A stretch of 64,000 bases of DNA from Tabrizicola soli. Its GTDB lineage: Bacteria; Pseudomonadota; Alphaproteobacteria; Rhodobacterales; Rhodobacteraceae. The translations under genes and the position numbers were made by a program. The DNA lies in NCBI RefSeq assembly GCF_015999335.1, contig NZ_JAEACP010000007.1, positions 144,440 to 208,439 on the forward strand, in the 5' to 3' direction. The notes below the pieces were generated by a model. That model had not been told where the DNA came from and did no database searches. It was given only the letters and a program-made list of their open reading frames with translations. Below, one piece after another: positions 1 through 9,061 of the stretch (the first letter of the stretch is position 1; every line of letters starts with the position of its first letter).

Positions 1-897
1 GATCACCCGCTCCAGCACCCAGTCGGCCCCGTTCAGCGCGGGGCTCCGCACGCAGCCGGGCAGGCCGATGACGGGCGTTTGCGCCAGGCTGCCGAGGAAG
101 AGGAGATTGCCGGGGTCCACAGGCATGCCGAAGCGTTCGACGCTGCCCCCGGCCCTGCGGACCGCGGCAGGGGCCACGTCCTGCGGGTCGGAGGTGGCCG
201 AGGCGGTGAGGATCAGGACCAGATCGGCGGGCGGCAGGTTGGCCAGCGTGGCGGCCAGCGTCTCGGTGTCATGCGGGCAGCGCAGATGCGCGGCGAGCGC
301 GACGCCAAGCGCGGCGAGGCGGTTGGCGATCGGCTGGATGCCAAGCTCGCGCGCCTGGGGGGAAAGCTGCGTCTCGACCAGCACGGCCGTGCGGCGGCGC
401 GCGGGGCAGAGGCGCAGGGCCCCTGCCCCGGCCTCTGCCGCTTTGGTCACAGAGGTCGAGGGAACGGCATAGGCGATGATCTTCACCGTCGCGGCCATCT
501 CTCCGTCGGCAAGGCGCTGCCAGGGGGCGACAGTGGCCAGCGTGATCATCGGATCGACCGTATTCAGCGCCTGCACGCGGTCGGCCAGCACCTCGGCGAG
601 GCCGGGCGCGCTGGCATGCAGGTTCACCCTTCCGGTGCCGACCGGGGCCAGGCGGAGCCCGGCGAGGTCGGGATCGGCGACGAGGGCGCGGGCGACGGCA
701 AGCGCCGCGGCATCCTCATGCATGTCGCCGGGATCAAGCCGGGCGACGGTAACCTGGGTCAGGCCGGCCGCTTCGAGCGCGGCGAGTTCGTTCGGGCCGA
801 GGTGGCAGCCCTTGCGCAGCCGGCCCTGCGGCAGGGCGACGGAATGGGCGAGGATCGCGCCTTCGGCCTGGGTCAGGGGGACGGGGCCGAAGCGCAT
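1..897 (-). CDS. Molybdopterin-binding protein (MoCF/MoeA-like), 3' end outside window
   Basis: Partial gene; about 299 codons are visible and the frame runs off the left edge. It starts at an ATG immediately after the xdhC stop codon, so the two are probably translated together. The visible part reads as a molybdopterin-binding fold: a region near residue 280 (GMPVDPGNLLFLG, then IGLPGC) resembles the MoCF/MoeA binding loop. In many alphaproteobacteria such a protein follows xdhC and carries a C-terminal MobA-like nucleotidyltransferase domain; whether that domain is present cannot be seen here. Likely role: molybdenum cofactor handling, such as cytidylyl transfer, for a xanthine-dehydrogenase-family enzyme. 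The family call comes from motif resemblance and context. Confidence 0.7.
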   Translation of the reverse strand, partial: MRFGPVPLTQAEGAILAHSVALPQGRLRKGCHLGPNELAALEAAGLTQVTVARLDPGDMHEDAAALAVARALVADPDLAGLRLAPVGTGRVNLHASAPGLAEVLADRVQALNTVDPMITLATVAPWQRLADGEMAATVKIIAYAVPSTSVTKAAEAGAGALRLCPARRRTAVLVETQLSPQARELGIQPIANRLAALGVALAAHLRCPHDTETLAATLANLPPADLVLILTASATSDPQDVAPAAVRRAGGSVERFGMPVDPGNLLFLGSLAQTPVIGLPGCVRSPALNGADWVLERVI

Positions 898-1884
898 TCA
901 GGCCCGCAGGACCTGGGTGATCTGGGCCATGATGCTGACCGCGATCTCGGCCGGGCTGCGCGCGCCGATGTCGAGGCCGACCGGGGCGTGGATCCGGGCG
1001 ATGTCCCCGGGCGGGATGCCCATGGCGGCCAGCCGCTCGAGGCGCCGGGCATGGGTCTTCTTCGAGCCAAGGCAGCCGAGGTAGAAGGCGGGCGAGGCGA
1101 GTGCGGCGCGGATCGCGGGATCGTCGAGCTTTGGGTCGTGGGTCAGCGTGACGACGGCGGTGCGGGCGTCGGGGTTCAGGGCGGCCATGGCCTCGTCCGG
1201 CCAGTCGTCGAGGATGGTTTCGCCGGGGAAGCGGGCCTCGGAACCGAAGGCGGCGCGGGGGTCGATCAGCGTGGGGGCATAGCCGCAGGTCCGGGCGATG
1301 GCGAGGAGCGGCTGGGCGATGTGGACCGCGCCGACAACGATCAGGCGCAGGGGAGGGTTGTGGACGGCGATGAAGCGGCCGTCCTCCTCGGTGCCGGAGC
1401 GGTCGGAGCGGAAGCGGGCGTCGGCGGCGGGATCCTCGCCCGGCGCGAGGAGCTGGCGGGTCCAGCCTTCCGGCCGGGTGGCGAGGGCGAGCGCGCGGGG
1501 GGCGGCGCGGGCCTCGACCAGGGCGGCGAGGGTGGCTTCGGGCAGCGCCTCGGCCCCCTCGCCCACGGGTTCGACCAGGATGCGGATGGTGCCGCCGCAG
1601 GCGAGGCCGGCGGCGAAGGCGGTCTCGTCCGAGACGCCGAAGGTCAAAAGGCGCGCGCGGCGGTCCTGCAGGGCATCGAGGGCCTCGGTCACGACCGCGC
1701 CCTCGACGCAGCCGCCGGAGACCGAACCCTGCATCTCGCCCGTGCCGGAGACGACGAGCTGGCTGCCGGCCTGGCGGGGGGCGGAGCCCCAGGTCTCGAC
1801 CACGGTGGCGAGGGCGGCGCCAAGGCCCTGGCGATGCCAGCGAAGCGCGGTTTCGGGGATCTGGTCATGGGCGGCGCGGGTCAT
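898..1884 (-). CDS. xdhC: XdhC/CoxI family molybdenum hydroxylase maturation protein
   Basis: 328 aa. The N-terminal XdhC_CoxI domain (about residues 15-90) shows GSAPRQAGSQ and SGGCVEGAV. The C-terminal Rossmann-like half starts near LIVVGAVHIAQPLL and continues to CLGSKKTHARR and the GLDIGARSPAEIA signature. XdhC proteins bind Mo-MPT, promote its sulfuration and deliver it to xanthine dehydrogenase or CO-dehydrogenase-type enzymes in the cytoplasm. The next gene on the strand is a molybdopterin-binding protein with no gap, and coxE/coxD-type genes lie upstream beyond an OmpA-like gene. No catalytic Mo-hydroxylase subunit is in the window. Confidence 0.9.
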   Translation of the reverse strand: MTRAAHDQIPETALRWHRQGLGAALATVVETWGSAPRQAGSQLVVSGTGEMQGSVSGGCVEGAVVTEALDALQDRRARLLTFGVSDETAFAAGLACGGTIRILVEPVGEGAEALPEATLAALVEARAAPRALALATRPEGWTRQLLAPGEDPAADARFRSDRSGTEEDGRFIAVHNPPLRLIVVGAVHIAQPLLAIARTCGYAPTLIDPRAAFGSEARFPGETILDDWPDEAMAALNPDARTAVVTLTHDPKLDDPAIRAALASPAFYLGCLGSKKTHARRLERLAAMGIPPGDIARIHAPVGLDIGARSPAEIAVSIMAQITQVLRA

Positions 1885-1922
1885 GGGCGCGAGTATGTCG
1901 CCCGTCGCGGCGCTTTGCCATG

Positions 1923-1956
1923 AAAAACGGAAGGCCGCGGGGGAAACCGCGGCCTT
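1923..1956 (-). terminator. Rho-independent terminator of the OmpA-family gene
   Basis: A perfect 10-bp stem (AAGGCCGCGG / CCGCGGCCTT, 1931-1956) with a 6-nt loop is followed on the minus strand by a run of five T. It lies directly after the stop codon of the OmpA-family gene and separates it from xdhC. Confidence 0.85.
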
Positions 1957-1965
1957 CTAGGGGTC

Positions 1966-4347
1966 TTACTCGACCGAGGCGGTGCGCATCAGCGGGGTGA
2001 TCACCCGCACCTCGACCCGGCGGTTGGCGGGCTCGCTGGCCTGGGTGTCGACCAGAAGCTCGGTCTCGCCATAGCCCTGTACGACCATGTTCTCCGGCGG
2101 GATGTCGAAGTATTCGGTCAGGGCCAGCGCCACCGATTCGGCCCGGCGGTCGGAAAGCGCGAGGTTCATCGCCGCCTTGCCGGTCGCGTCGGTATGGCCC
2201 TCGATCAGGAAGACCTCGCGCGGGTTCTCGTCCAGAAGCTTCTGCATCACCCGGCCGAGGTCGGTGAGGTTGCGCGCCTCGTCGGCGGCGATGGCGGCGG
2301 AGCCGGAGGCGAAGGTGATGTTCTCGACATCGATCACCGCGGCCAGCGCGCGCACCTGCGGGATCTCGCGGATCTGGCGGAGCGAGAACTTGCGGCCCGC
2401 CCGGTCGGCCTCGAGTGCCGCCAGTTCGCGCTTCAGCGCGGCGTCGTTGTCCGAGGAGGAGATGACGATGCGCTTCTTCGGCTTCGGCAGGTCGCGGACC
2501 ACCACCACTTCCTCGGGCTCGAGGTCGTCGATCAGCACGATCTCGCGGCCAAGATCGTCATAGGTCGCGCGGCGCAGCACGCGGCCGGTCGCGTCGCGGA
2601 TCGTCACCACCTGGGTCCCGTCGCCGCGCCGCACGATGGTGCGGGTCGAGCCGTCCTTGAAGGTCTCGGTCCGCACGTTCGAGCCGGGCTGGCGGATGAT
2701 GGTGTCGTCGTCCTTGAGCACCCGGTAGGTGCCGTCGGGCTGCAGCACGATCACGCGGTCGCCGGTGTTCGACACCACGCGGGAATCCCCCATCGACGAG
2801 ACGACGGGCGTCCCCGCGGCGGCTTCGCGGTTGTTCTTGATGATCGCGCCCACCGCGAGCGCGCCCAGAACCAGAAGCCCGGCCTTTTCCAGGTCCGAAA
2901 GGCCGCTCTTCTTGCCATCGGCGAGCTTCCTCGGCGCCGCGGCGAATTCCTCGGCCGAGGAGCGGGTGTTCTCCCTGGTCACGGTTTCCTCGACCACCGA
3001 GGCCACCAGATCGGCCGGGGCCGGGGCGATCTCGACCGGCTGGCCCGCCTCGGACTCGGGCCGGGCGGCGAGGACTTCGGCGGCTTCAAGCGACGCGGGG
3101 TCGATCGCGGTCGGATCGGTGGTCAGAAGCTTGGTCAGGGTCTCGACCTCGGTCTCGCTGACCACGGGAGCCTCGACCGGCTCGGCCTCGGCTGTCGGGG
3201 CCGGCTCGGCGACGGCGAGACCGGCGGCGGGATCGACGATCTCGCCCGAATCGGTGATGGCGAGTTCGGCTTCCGCAGCCTGAAGCGCCTGGGCGGCGGC
3301 CTCGGGGTCGATCACCTCGCCGGTGGCGGGGTCAACGGTGCCTTCTGCGGAAGCGGCGGCTTCGGCTTCGGCGGCGGGTTCCTCGGTCACCGGCTCCTCG
3401 GCCACGGTCGCCTCGGGCGCGGCCTCTTCCGGCGCGGGTTCCTCGGCGGTTGCCGCGGGTTCCTCGGCCGCAGGCTCTTCGGCCACGGCTTCATCGGTCG
3501 CCGGTTCCTCGGCGGCGGGCTCTTCGGTCACGGCTTCGTCGGTCGCCGGTTCCTCGGCGGCGGGCTCTTCGGTCACGGCTTCATCGGTCGCCGGTTCCTC
3601 GGCCGCGGGTTCTTCGGTCACCGCTTCATCGGCCGCCGGTTCCTCGGCCGCGGGTTCTTCGGTCACCGCTTCATCGGCCGCCGGTTCCTCGGCGGCGGGT
3701 TCTTCGGTCACCGCTTCATCGGTCGCCGGTTCCTCGGGCGCGGGTTCTTCGGTCACGGTCGCCTCGGGCGCGGGCTGCTCTTCGACCGCTGCGGGTTCTT
3801 CGGCGGCGGGCTCCTCCGCGGCAGCGGCTTCGGCCGCAGCCTCGGCGGCGGCCTGGGCTTCGGCTTCGGCCTGGGCAGCGGCCTCGGCTTCGGCGGCGGC
3901 GGCGGCTTCCGCCTCGGCCTGGGCCTGGGCGGCGGCCTCGGCTTCGGCCTGGGCCTGGGCAGCAGCCTCGGCGGCGGCCTGAGCCTCGGCCTCGGCGGCG
4001 GCCTTGGCTTCGGCTTCCGCAGCGGCGGCGGCAGCGGCTTCCGCCTCGGCCTGAGCCTGGGCGGCGGCCTGGGCCTCGGCTTCCGCAGCGGCGGCTTCCG
4101 CAGCGGCGGCCTCGGCTGCAGCGGCGGCTTCGGCCTCGGCCTGGGCGGCAGCCTCGGCCTCGGCCTGCAGCTTGGCCACGATGGCATCGAAATCGCAATC
4201 GGCGTCGGCGCTCGGCGTGCAGAGCACCGTTCCGTCCGGCCCGGTCACGGACCCGTCCTCGTTCAGCACCTGCGCATAGGTCGGCAGCGTGCCCATGGGG
4301 CTGATCGCGACCGACAGCGCGGTGGTGGAGATCAGAAGCTTTCTCAT
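1966..4347 (-). CDS. OmpA-family outer-membrane/peptidoglycan-binding protein with long Ala/Glu/Pro repeats
   Basis: 793 aa. An N-terminal signal peptide ([14 protein letters not shown]...) is followed by a low-complexity Ala/Glu/Gln region of about 120 residues that should be helical. Then come about six 15-residue repeats of the type [15 protein letters not shown], and a hydrophobic stretch ([14 protein letters not shown], about residues 485-500). The C-terminal OmpA domain (about 669-785) has [18 protein letters not shown] and the peptidoglycan-binding signature LSDRRAESV...NRRVEV. The C-terminus should bind diaminopimelate-containing peptidoglycan, with the repeat region as a periplasmic spacer. 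The gene is monocistronic, with its own terminator. Its cellular role beyond wall attachment cannot be deduced. Confidence 0.85.
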   Translation of the reverse strand: MRKLLISTTALSVAISPMGTLPTYAQVLNEDGSVTGPDGTVLCTPSADADCDFDAIVAKLQAEAEAAAQAEAEAAAAAEAAAAEAAAAEAEAQAAAQAQAEAEAAAAAAAEAEAKAAAEAEAQAAAEAAAQAQAEAEAAAQAQAEAEAAAAAEAEAAAQAEAEAQAAAEAAAEAAAAEEPAAEEPAAVEEQPAPEATVTEEPAPEEPATDEAVTEEPAAEEPAADEAVTEEPAAEEPAADEAVTEEPAAEEPATDEAVTEEPAAEEPATDEAVTEEPAAEEPATDEAVAEEPAAEEPAATAEEPAPEEAAPEATVAEEPVTEEPAAEAEAAASAEGTVDPATGEVIDPEAAAQALQAAEAELAITDSGEIVDPAAGLAVAEPAPTAEAEPVEAPVVSETEVETLTKLLTTDPTAIDPASLEAAEVLAARPESEAGQPVEIAPAPADLVASVVEETVTRENTRSSAEEFAAAPRKLADGKKSGLSDLEKAGLLVLGALAVGAIIKNNREAAAGTPVVSSMGDSRVVSNTGDRVIVLQPDGTYRVLKDDDTIIRQPGSNVRTETFKDGSTRTIVRRGDGTQVVTIRDATGRVLRRATYDDLGREIVLIDDLEPEEVVVVRDLPKPKKRIVISSSDNDAALKRELAALEADRAGRKFSLRQIREIPQVRALAAVIDVENITFASGSAAIAADEARNLTDLGRVMQKLLDENPREVFLIEGHTDATGKAAMNLALSDRRAESVALALTEYFDIPPENMVVQGYGETELLVDTQASEPANRRVEVRVITPLMRTASVE
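3484..3768 (-). repeat. 45-bp tandem repeat (minisatellite) inside the OmpA-family gene
   Basis: The 8-mer GGTTCCTC recurs at 3503, 3548, 3593, 3638, 3683 and 3728, exactly 45 bp apart, giving six in-frame 15-codon units. Units differ by a few synonymous or Ala/Thr changes. The period is a multiple of three, so copy-number change would alter protein length without a frameshift. Confidence 0.9.
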
Positions 4348-4441
4348 GTTCCCAGGTCCCTATCCTGATGGTCGAGCGGAAAACGCGGACGATTCGCCCT
4401 CGGTTCCCGGCACGGATGCCCATAACAAAGGCATGGGGGGC

Positions 4442-4458
4442 GTGATATGCGATATCAC
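4442..4458. promoter_or_regulatory. 17-bp perfect inverted repeat upstream of the OmpA-family gene
   Basis: GTGATAT-GCG-ATATCAC, about 95 bp upstream of the OmpA-family start codon and just beyond the 3' end of the coxE-like gene. Position and symmetry suggest an operator for a dimeric regulator; no regulator is assigned. Confidence 0.35.
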
Positions 4459-4494
4459 CGGCTTGCCAAGCCATAACTTCATGCAAACGCTGGC

Positions 4495-5745
4495 CTATTC
4501 GCGAAGAAGCGCCAGAAGCCGCGCCTTTTCGCCACTGTCGCCGGGGTCCGAGACGGCCTGGCCGAGGGCTTCGAGCGAGGCGATGGAATGGCCGGCGCGG
4601 AAGCTGTCGACATGCGGCAGCATGGCGCGGATGCCGGCCGCCTTCGGCGCAAAGCCGGTCCAGCGCAGGAGCGGGTTGAGCCAGATCAGCCGGCGGCAGG
4701 AGAGGTGGAGGCGCTCGATTTCCCTGGCCAGCAGGCCCGCGTCGTCGCGGTCGAGCCCGTCGGTGATCAGCAGCACGACCGCCCCCTGCCCCAGCACCCG
4801 GCGCGACCAGTCGCGGTTGAAGGCGTGCAGCGACTGGCCGATGCGGGTGCCGCCGGACCAGTCCTGCGCCTCGGCCCCGGCGGCGCGGAGCGCGGCATCC
4901 ACGTCGCGGGCACGCAGGTGCCGGGTGATATTGGTGAGCCTTGTGCCGAAGGTGAAGGCGTGGACCCTGGCCCAGCCCTGGCCCTTGCGGTTGGCGACGG
5001 CGTGGACGAAGTGCAGCACCATGCGGCTGTAGTCGGACATCGAGCCCGAGATGTCGCAGAGGACGACGAGGTTCGGCCAGCGGGTGACCGGCGCCTTGCG
5101 GGGCAGCCGGGCGATCTCGCCGCCCCGGCGCAGCGCCTCGCGCAGGGTGCGGTGCGGGTCGATCCGGCGGCCGGCCGGGGTGGCGCGGCTGCGGCGGGTG
5201 ACGAGGGGGCGGACGGGGAGCGAGAGGCGGGCGAGCATCCGCCGCGCCTCGGCGATCTCGGCGGCGGACATCTGCTCGAAGTCGAGGGTCTTGAGGCGTT
5301 CCTCGGCCGACATGGTGGCGGAGGCGTCGATCTCGATCTGCTCCGGGGCCTCGCCGGTTTCGGGCATCGGGGGAAGCTGGCCGTCCAGCAGCGCCTCGGC
5401 CGCGCGCTTCTCGGCCGCCTGGGCGGCGCGTTCCTCGGCCACGCCGCGCACCTGGGGCAGCATGAGCGACATCATGTGCTCCATGTAGCGCGGGTCGCGC
5501 CAGAACAGGCGGAAGACCTGGGCAAAGGTCGCGCGCTCCTCGGGGCGGGAGACGAAGACGGCCTGGAGGGTGTGGAAGAAGTCGTCCCTGCGGGCGAAGC
5601 CGGCGGCCTCTACCGCGCGGATCGCGTCGAGGGTGCGGCCGGGGCCGACGGGAAGGCCGGCCTTGCGCAGCGCGCGGGCGAAATGGGCGAGGTTCTCGGC
5701 CAGCTTGCCGTCTTCGGGGAGGGGGAGATCGGGATAGGTCGGCAT
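4495..5745 (-). CDS. coxE: VWA-domain CoxE-like protein
   Basis: 416 aa from the ATG at 5745 (MPTYPDL). The same frame extends upstream to 5805, but only through a repeat element, so the inner start is preferred. The C-terminal half is a von Willebrand A domain: MIDAS motif DISGSMS, then WSGGTRIGQSL and LITDGLD. The N-terminal half has the CoxE-type helical region (HFARALRKAGLPVGPGR). CoxE works with the AAA+ ATPase CoxD in maturing the Mo/Cu site of CO dehydrogenase and related hydroxylases. A MoxR-type ATPase gene lies just upstream on the same strand, as in coxD-coxE pairs. No coxMSL genes are visible, so the client enzyme is unknown. Confidence 0.85.
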   Translation of the reverse strand: MPTYPDLPLPEDGKLAENLAHFARALRKAGLPVGPGRTLDAIRAVEAAGFARRDDFFHTLQAVFVSRPEERATFAQVFRLFWRDPRYMEHMMSLMLPQVRGVAEERAAQAAEKRAAEALLDGQLPPMPETGEAPEQIEIDASATMSAEERLKTLDFEQMSAAEIAEARRMLARLSLPVRPLVTRRSRATPAGRRIDPHRTLREALRRGGEIARLPRKAPVTRWPNLVVLCDISGSMSDYSRMVLHFVHAVANRKGQGWARVHAFTFGTRLTNITRHLRARDVDAALRAAGAEAQDWSGGTRIGQSLHAFNRDWSRRVLGQGAVVLLITDGLDRDDAGLLAREIERLHLSCRRLIWLNPLLRWTGFAPKAAGIRAMLPHVDSFRAGHSIASLEALGQAVSDPGDSGEKARLLALLRE

Positions 5746-5759
5746 CCGTGGCCAGCCCC

Positions 5760-5812
5760 GGGGGGTTTCACACCCCCCGGACCCCCCGTGGAGTATTTCC
5801 GCCAAGAGGAAG
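5760..5812 (+). repeat. Intergenic repeat, GTGGAGTATTT type, with G-run hairpin
   Basis: The element opens with a hairpin (GGGGGGT / ACCCCCC) and ends with GTGGAGTATTT, two variable bases, GCCAAGAGGAAG. The same arrangement occurs inverted at 19509-19562 and, partly split, at 35769-35857. It sits between the MoxR stop and the coxE start. Confidence 0.7.
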
Positions 5813-5814
5813 CA

Positions 5815-6726
5815 TCATGCCGGGGCCAGTTCGCGTTTGACCTCGTCGAGGAGGCGTCTGGCTTCGGAGCCCTGGATCCTTGCGATGTCGTCCTGGTATT
5901 TCAGGATCGCGCCCAAAGTGTCGGCGATGACCTCGGGCGAGAGCGAGATGACGTCGAGGGCGAGGAGGCATTTCGCCCAGTCGATCGCCTCGGCCACGCC
6001 GGGTTTCTTGAACAGGTCCTCGTGGCGCAGGCGCTGGACGAAGGCCACGACCTCGCGGGACAGGGCGGCCTGCGCCTCGGGGACGCGGGCGTGCAGGATG
6101 GCGAGTTCGCGGTCGAAACCGGGGTAGTCGACCCAGTGGTAGAGGCAGCGGCGCTTCAGCGCGTCATGCACCTCGCGCGTGCGGTTGGAGGTGAGGATGA
6201 CGATGGGGGGTTCGGGGGCCTTGATGGTGCCGAGTTCCGGGATGGTGACCTGGAAGTCGGAGAGCGCCTCGAGCAGGAAGGCCTCGAAGGGTTCGTCGGT
6301 GCGGTCGAGCTCGTCGATCAGGAGCACCGGCGCACCGCCGGGTTGCGGGCGCATGGCGGCGAGGAGCGGGCGTTCGATCAGGTAGTCTTCGGTGAAGAGC
6401 TCGGTCTTGAGCGCGTCGCGGTCGGCGCCGCCCTGCGCCTCGGCGGTGCGGATGGCGATCATCTGGGCGGCGAAGTTCCATTCGGCGACGGCGGAGGCGG
6501 CGTCCAGCCCCTCGTAGCATTGCAGCCGGATCAGGCGGCGGTCCAGCGCGGCGGCGAGGGTCTTGGCGATCTCGGTCTTGCCGACGCCGGCCTCGCCTTC
6601 GAGGAAGAGCGGGCGGCCGAGTTTCAGCGCGAGGAAGACCACGGTGGCCAGCGCGCGGGAGGCGACATAGCCCTGGCCCGCAAGGAGCTGTTCCACGCCG
6701 TCGATGTCCCTGGGAATGGTGGTCAA
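5815..6726 (-). CDS. coxD: MoxR-family AAA+ ATPase (CoxD-like)
   Basis: 303 aa. No ATG suits the family's N-terminus; a TTG at 6726 preceded by AGGGG at 6-nt spacing gives the expected start (TTIPRDIDGVEQLL). Walker A GEAGVGKTE, Walker B LLIDELDR, sensor-1 region ILTSNRTREV. MoxR/CoxD ATPases act as chaperones with VWA partners; the coxE-like partner follows on the same strand after a repeat element. In the CoxDEF system CoxD is needed to build the bimetallic Mo-Cu cluster. That role here is inferred from the trio coxD-coxE-xdhC. Confidence 0.85.
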   Translation of the reverse strand: MTTIPRDIDGVEQLLAGQGYVASRALATVVFLALKLGRPLFLEGEAGVGKTEIAKTLAAALDRRLIRLQCYEGLDAASAVAEWNFAAQMIAIRTAEAQGGADRDALKTELFTEDYLIERPLLAAMRPQPGGAPVLLIDELDRTDEPFEAFLLEALSDFQVTIPELGTIKAPEPPIVILTSNRTREVHDALKRRCLYHWVDYPGFDRELAILHARVPEAQAALSREVVAFVQRLRHEDLFKKPGVAEAIDWAKCLLALDVISLSPEVIADTLGAILKYQDDIARIQGSEARRLLDEVKRELAPA

Positions 6727-6773
6727 TCGCTGCCCCTGCCTTTCGGGCAGGTTGTCCGGGCGGCGGGCGGCGG

Positions 6774-7649
6774 TCAAGCCGTTTCGGCGGCGAGCCAGTC
6801 GCGGAAGGAGCGGAGCGGCGCGCGCGAGGGCGCGGCGCGGGGCCAGACGAGGTGGTAGCTGCCGAGCGCGGCGACGGGGGGGCCGAAGACCGGGACCAGG
6901 CGGTGCTCGGCAAGCTCGCGCTGGATCAGGAAGGTGGGGATCAACGCCAGGCCCATGCCGTGGATGGCGCCCTGGGTCAGGGTGGCGAACTGGTCGAACA
7001 TCATGCCGGGCGGGCGCTGGCCGGGGGCGCCGTGGTGCGCCAGCCAGCGGCCCCAGTCGCCGGGGCGGCTTTCCAGTTGCAGGAGCGGCTGGGCGAGGAT
7101 GTCGGTGGCGCGGGTGAGCGGCGGCAGGCCGGGGGCGGCGACGGCCAGGACCTCCTCGTCCATCAGTTTCAGGTAGTCGACGCCGGGCCAGTCCTGCCGG
7201 CCGTAGTGGATCGCGGCGTCGAAGGCGGTGCCGGCGAAGTCGAAGGGGCGGAGGCGCGTGGAGAGGTTGACCGTGACCTCGGGGTGGCTTTGCGCGAAGC
7301 GGGCGAGGCGCGGGGCGAGCCAGTGCATCCCGAAGGCGGGCAGGATCGCGAGGTTGAGGGAGCCGCCGGTCGGGTTGGCGCGCAAGGTGATCGAGGCGGA
7401 GGCGAGGAGGTGGAGGGCCTTGCGGACCTCGGCCACGTAATCCTGCCCGGCGGGGGTGAGGCGCAGGCGCTGGCGCTCGCGGATCAGGAGGGGGACGCCG
7501 AGTTGTTGTTCGAGGCCTTGCAGGGCGCGGCTGATGGCGCCCTGGGTAAGGCTCAGTTCCCCGGCCGCGGCGGAGGCGGTGCCGAGGCGGTCGACGGCCT
7601 CCAGCGCCATCAGGGCCGGGATCGGCGGCAGGTAGCGGCGGGGGAGCAT
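6774..7649 (-). CDS. LysR-family regulator (GcvA-like), divergent from gcdH
   Basis: 291 aa. The N-terminal winged HTH (ALEAVDRLGTASAAAGELSLTQGAISRALQ... region) is followed by a LysR substrate-binding domain; the MLPRRYLPPIPAL start is typical of GcvA-like members. The gene is divergent from glutaryl-CoA dehydrogenase with a 90-bp gap holding a LysR-type dyad (7651-7665). It probably controls gcdH and itself, as GcdR-type regulators do in other proteobacteria. The inducer, plausibly glutarate or a derivative, is inferred from context. The coxD-like gene follows 47 bp downstream on the same strand. Confidence 0.85.
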   Translation of the reverse strand: MLPRRYLPPIPALMALEAVDRLGTASAAAGELSLTQGAISRALQGLEQQLGVPLLIRERQRLRLTPAGQDYVAEVRKALHLLASASITLRANPTGGSLNLAILPAFGMHWLAPRLARFAQSHPEVTVNLSTRLRPFDFAGTAFDAAIHYGRQDWPGVDYLKLMDEEVLAVAAPGLPPLTRATDILAQPLLQLESRPGDWGRWLAHHGAPGQRPPGMMFDQFATLTQGAIHGMGLALIPTFLIQRELAEHRLVPVFGPPVAALGSYHLVWPRAAPSRAPLRSFRDWLAAETA

Positions 7650-7650
7650 T

Positions 7651-7665
7651 ATGAGTTTCCCTCAT
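7651..7665. promoter_or_regulatory. Candidate LysR-type operator between the LysR gene and gcdH
   Basis: Perfect inverted repeat ATGAG-N5-CTCAT ending one base upstream of the LysR start codon. It contains the LysR T-N11-A pattern (T7652, A7664). Its position would fit autorepression. Confidence 0.45.
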
Positions 7666-7739
7666 GAACCCGTGCAGGGGTTTCGATAGAACAGGCCAGC
7701 CTTCCATGCAAGGATGCCGGCAAAGATGGAGACCTGATC

Positions 7740-8960
7740 ATGCTGGACAAGCCGAAACTGAAAGCCAAGGACGCGCCGGACCTGAGCCGCTTCGACTGGG
7801 AGGATCCCTTCCGGCTGAACGACCAGTTGACCGAGGAAGAGCGGATGCTGCGCGATGCGGCGCGGGCCTATGCGCAGGAAAAGCTGCAGCCGCGCGTGGT
7901 GGCGGCCTATCGCGAGGAGACGACCGATCCGTCGATCTTCCGCGAGATGGGCGAGATGGGCCTTCTGGGCGTGACCGTGCCCGAGGAATACGGCGGGCTG
8001 GGCGCGTCCTATGTGGCCTATGGGCTGGTCGCGCGCGAGGTCGAGCGGGTCGATTCGGGCTATCGGTCGATGATGTCGGTGCAGTCGTCCCTCGTGATGT
8101 ATCCGATCTATGCCTATGGCTCCGAGGCGCAGCGGCGGAAGTATCTGCCGAAGCTGGCAAGCGGCGAGTTCATCGGCTGCTTCGGGCTGACGGAGCCGGA
8201 TGCGGGGTCGGACCCGGCGGGGATGAAGACCGTCGCGAAGAAGACGGCCAATGGCTATGTGCTGAACGGCGCGAAGATGTGGATTTCCAACGCCCCGATC
8301 GCGGATGTATTCGTGGTCTGGGCCAAGTCCGAGGCGCATGGCGGCAAGATCAAGGGCTTCGTGCTGGAGAAGGGCATGAAGGGGCTTTCGGCGCCGAAGG
8401 TGGGGGGGAAGCTTTCCCTCCGCGCCTCGATCACCGGCGAGATCGTGATGAAGGATGTCGAGGTCGGCGAGGACGCGCTTCTGCCGCATGTCGAGGGGCT
8501 GAAGGGGCCGTTCGGCTGCCTGAACCGGGCGCGCTATGGGATTTCCTGGGGCGTGATGGGCTCGGCCGAGTTCTGCCTGCACGCGGCACGGCAATACGGG
8601 CTGGACCGCAAGCAGTTCGGCAAGCCCATCGCGGGGACGCAGATCTACCAGCTGAAGCTCGCCAACATGCTGACCGAGATTTCGCTGGGGTTGCAGGCGT
8701 CCTTGCGGGTCGGGCGGCTCCTGGACGAGGCCAATGCGGCGCCGGAGATGATCTCGATCGTCAAGCGCAACAACTGCGGCAAGGCGCTGGAAGCGGCGCG
8801 CTGGGCGCGGGACATGCATGGTGGCAACGGAATCCAGGAGGATTTCCAGGTCATGCGCCACATGGTGAACCTGGAGACGGTGAACACCTACGAGGGCACG
8901 CATGACGTCCATGCGCTGATCCTGGGCCGCGCGATCACCGGGCTGCAGGCGTTTTTCTGA
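7740..8960 (+). CDS. gcdH: Glutaryl-CoA dehydrogenase
   Basis: 406 aa, the usual length. Acyl-CoA dehydrogenase fold: FAD/substrate motif [17 protein letters not shown], then RYGISWG and the C-terminal [12 protein letters not shown], whose Glu (about residue 385) is the catalytic base. The family oxidatively decarboxylates glutaryl-CoA to crotonyl-CoA with FAD in lysine/tryptophan/glutarate degradation, passing electrons to ETF. The RYG segment and overall pattern favour GcdH over other acyl-CoA dehydrogenases. A divergent LysR regulator supports catabolic control. Confidence 0.92.
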   Translation: MLDKPKLKAKDAPDLSRFDWEDPFRLNDQLTEEERMLRDAARAYAQEKLQPRVVAAYREETTDPSIFREMGEMGLLGVTVPEEYGGLGASYVAYGLVAREVERVDSGYRSMMSVQSSLVMYPIYAYGSEAQRRKYLPKLASGEFIGCFGLTEPDAGSDPAGMKTVAKKTANGYVLNGAKMWISNAPIADVFVVWAKSEAHGGKIKGFVLEKGMKGLSAPKVGGKLSLRASITGEIVMKDVEVGEDALLPHVEGLKGPFGCLNRARYGISWGVMGSAEFCLHAARQYGLDRKQFGKPIAGTQIYQLKLANMLTEISLGLQASLRVGRLLDEANAAPEMISIVKRNNCGKALEAARWARDMHGGNGIQEDFQVMRHMVNLETVNTYEGTHDVHALILGRAITGLQAFF

Positions 8961-9009
8961 TTTGGCCCCTGCCCCCGCCGTGATAACCGGGACCGGCGCC
9001 CCTTGCGGG

Positions 9010-9051
9010 CGTCGGATGCCTCCGGCGGGGATATTTTCGCAAAGATGAAAG
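9010..9051 (+). repeat. Intergenic repeat, GGGGATATTT type
   Basis: CGTCGGA.GCC, TCCGGCGGGGATATTT, two variable bases, then GCAAAGATGAAAG. A nearly identical copy lies inverted at 24075-24115. This copy lies between gcdH and the glycosyltransferase gene. Confidence 0.75.
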
Positions 9052-9061
9052 CACGGGCGCG

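Noticed and set aside
79..1923. Long plus-strand open frame opposite xdhC and the molybdopterin gene
   Set aside because: Gly/Arg/Ala-rich translation with no domain; a high-GC shadow of clear minus-strand genes. Many similar long frames opposite real genes were dropped for the same reason.
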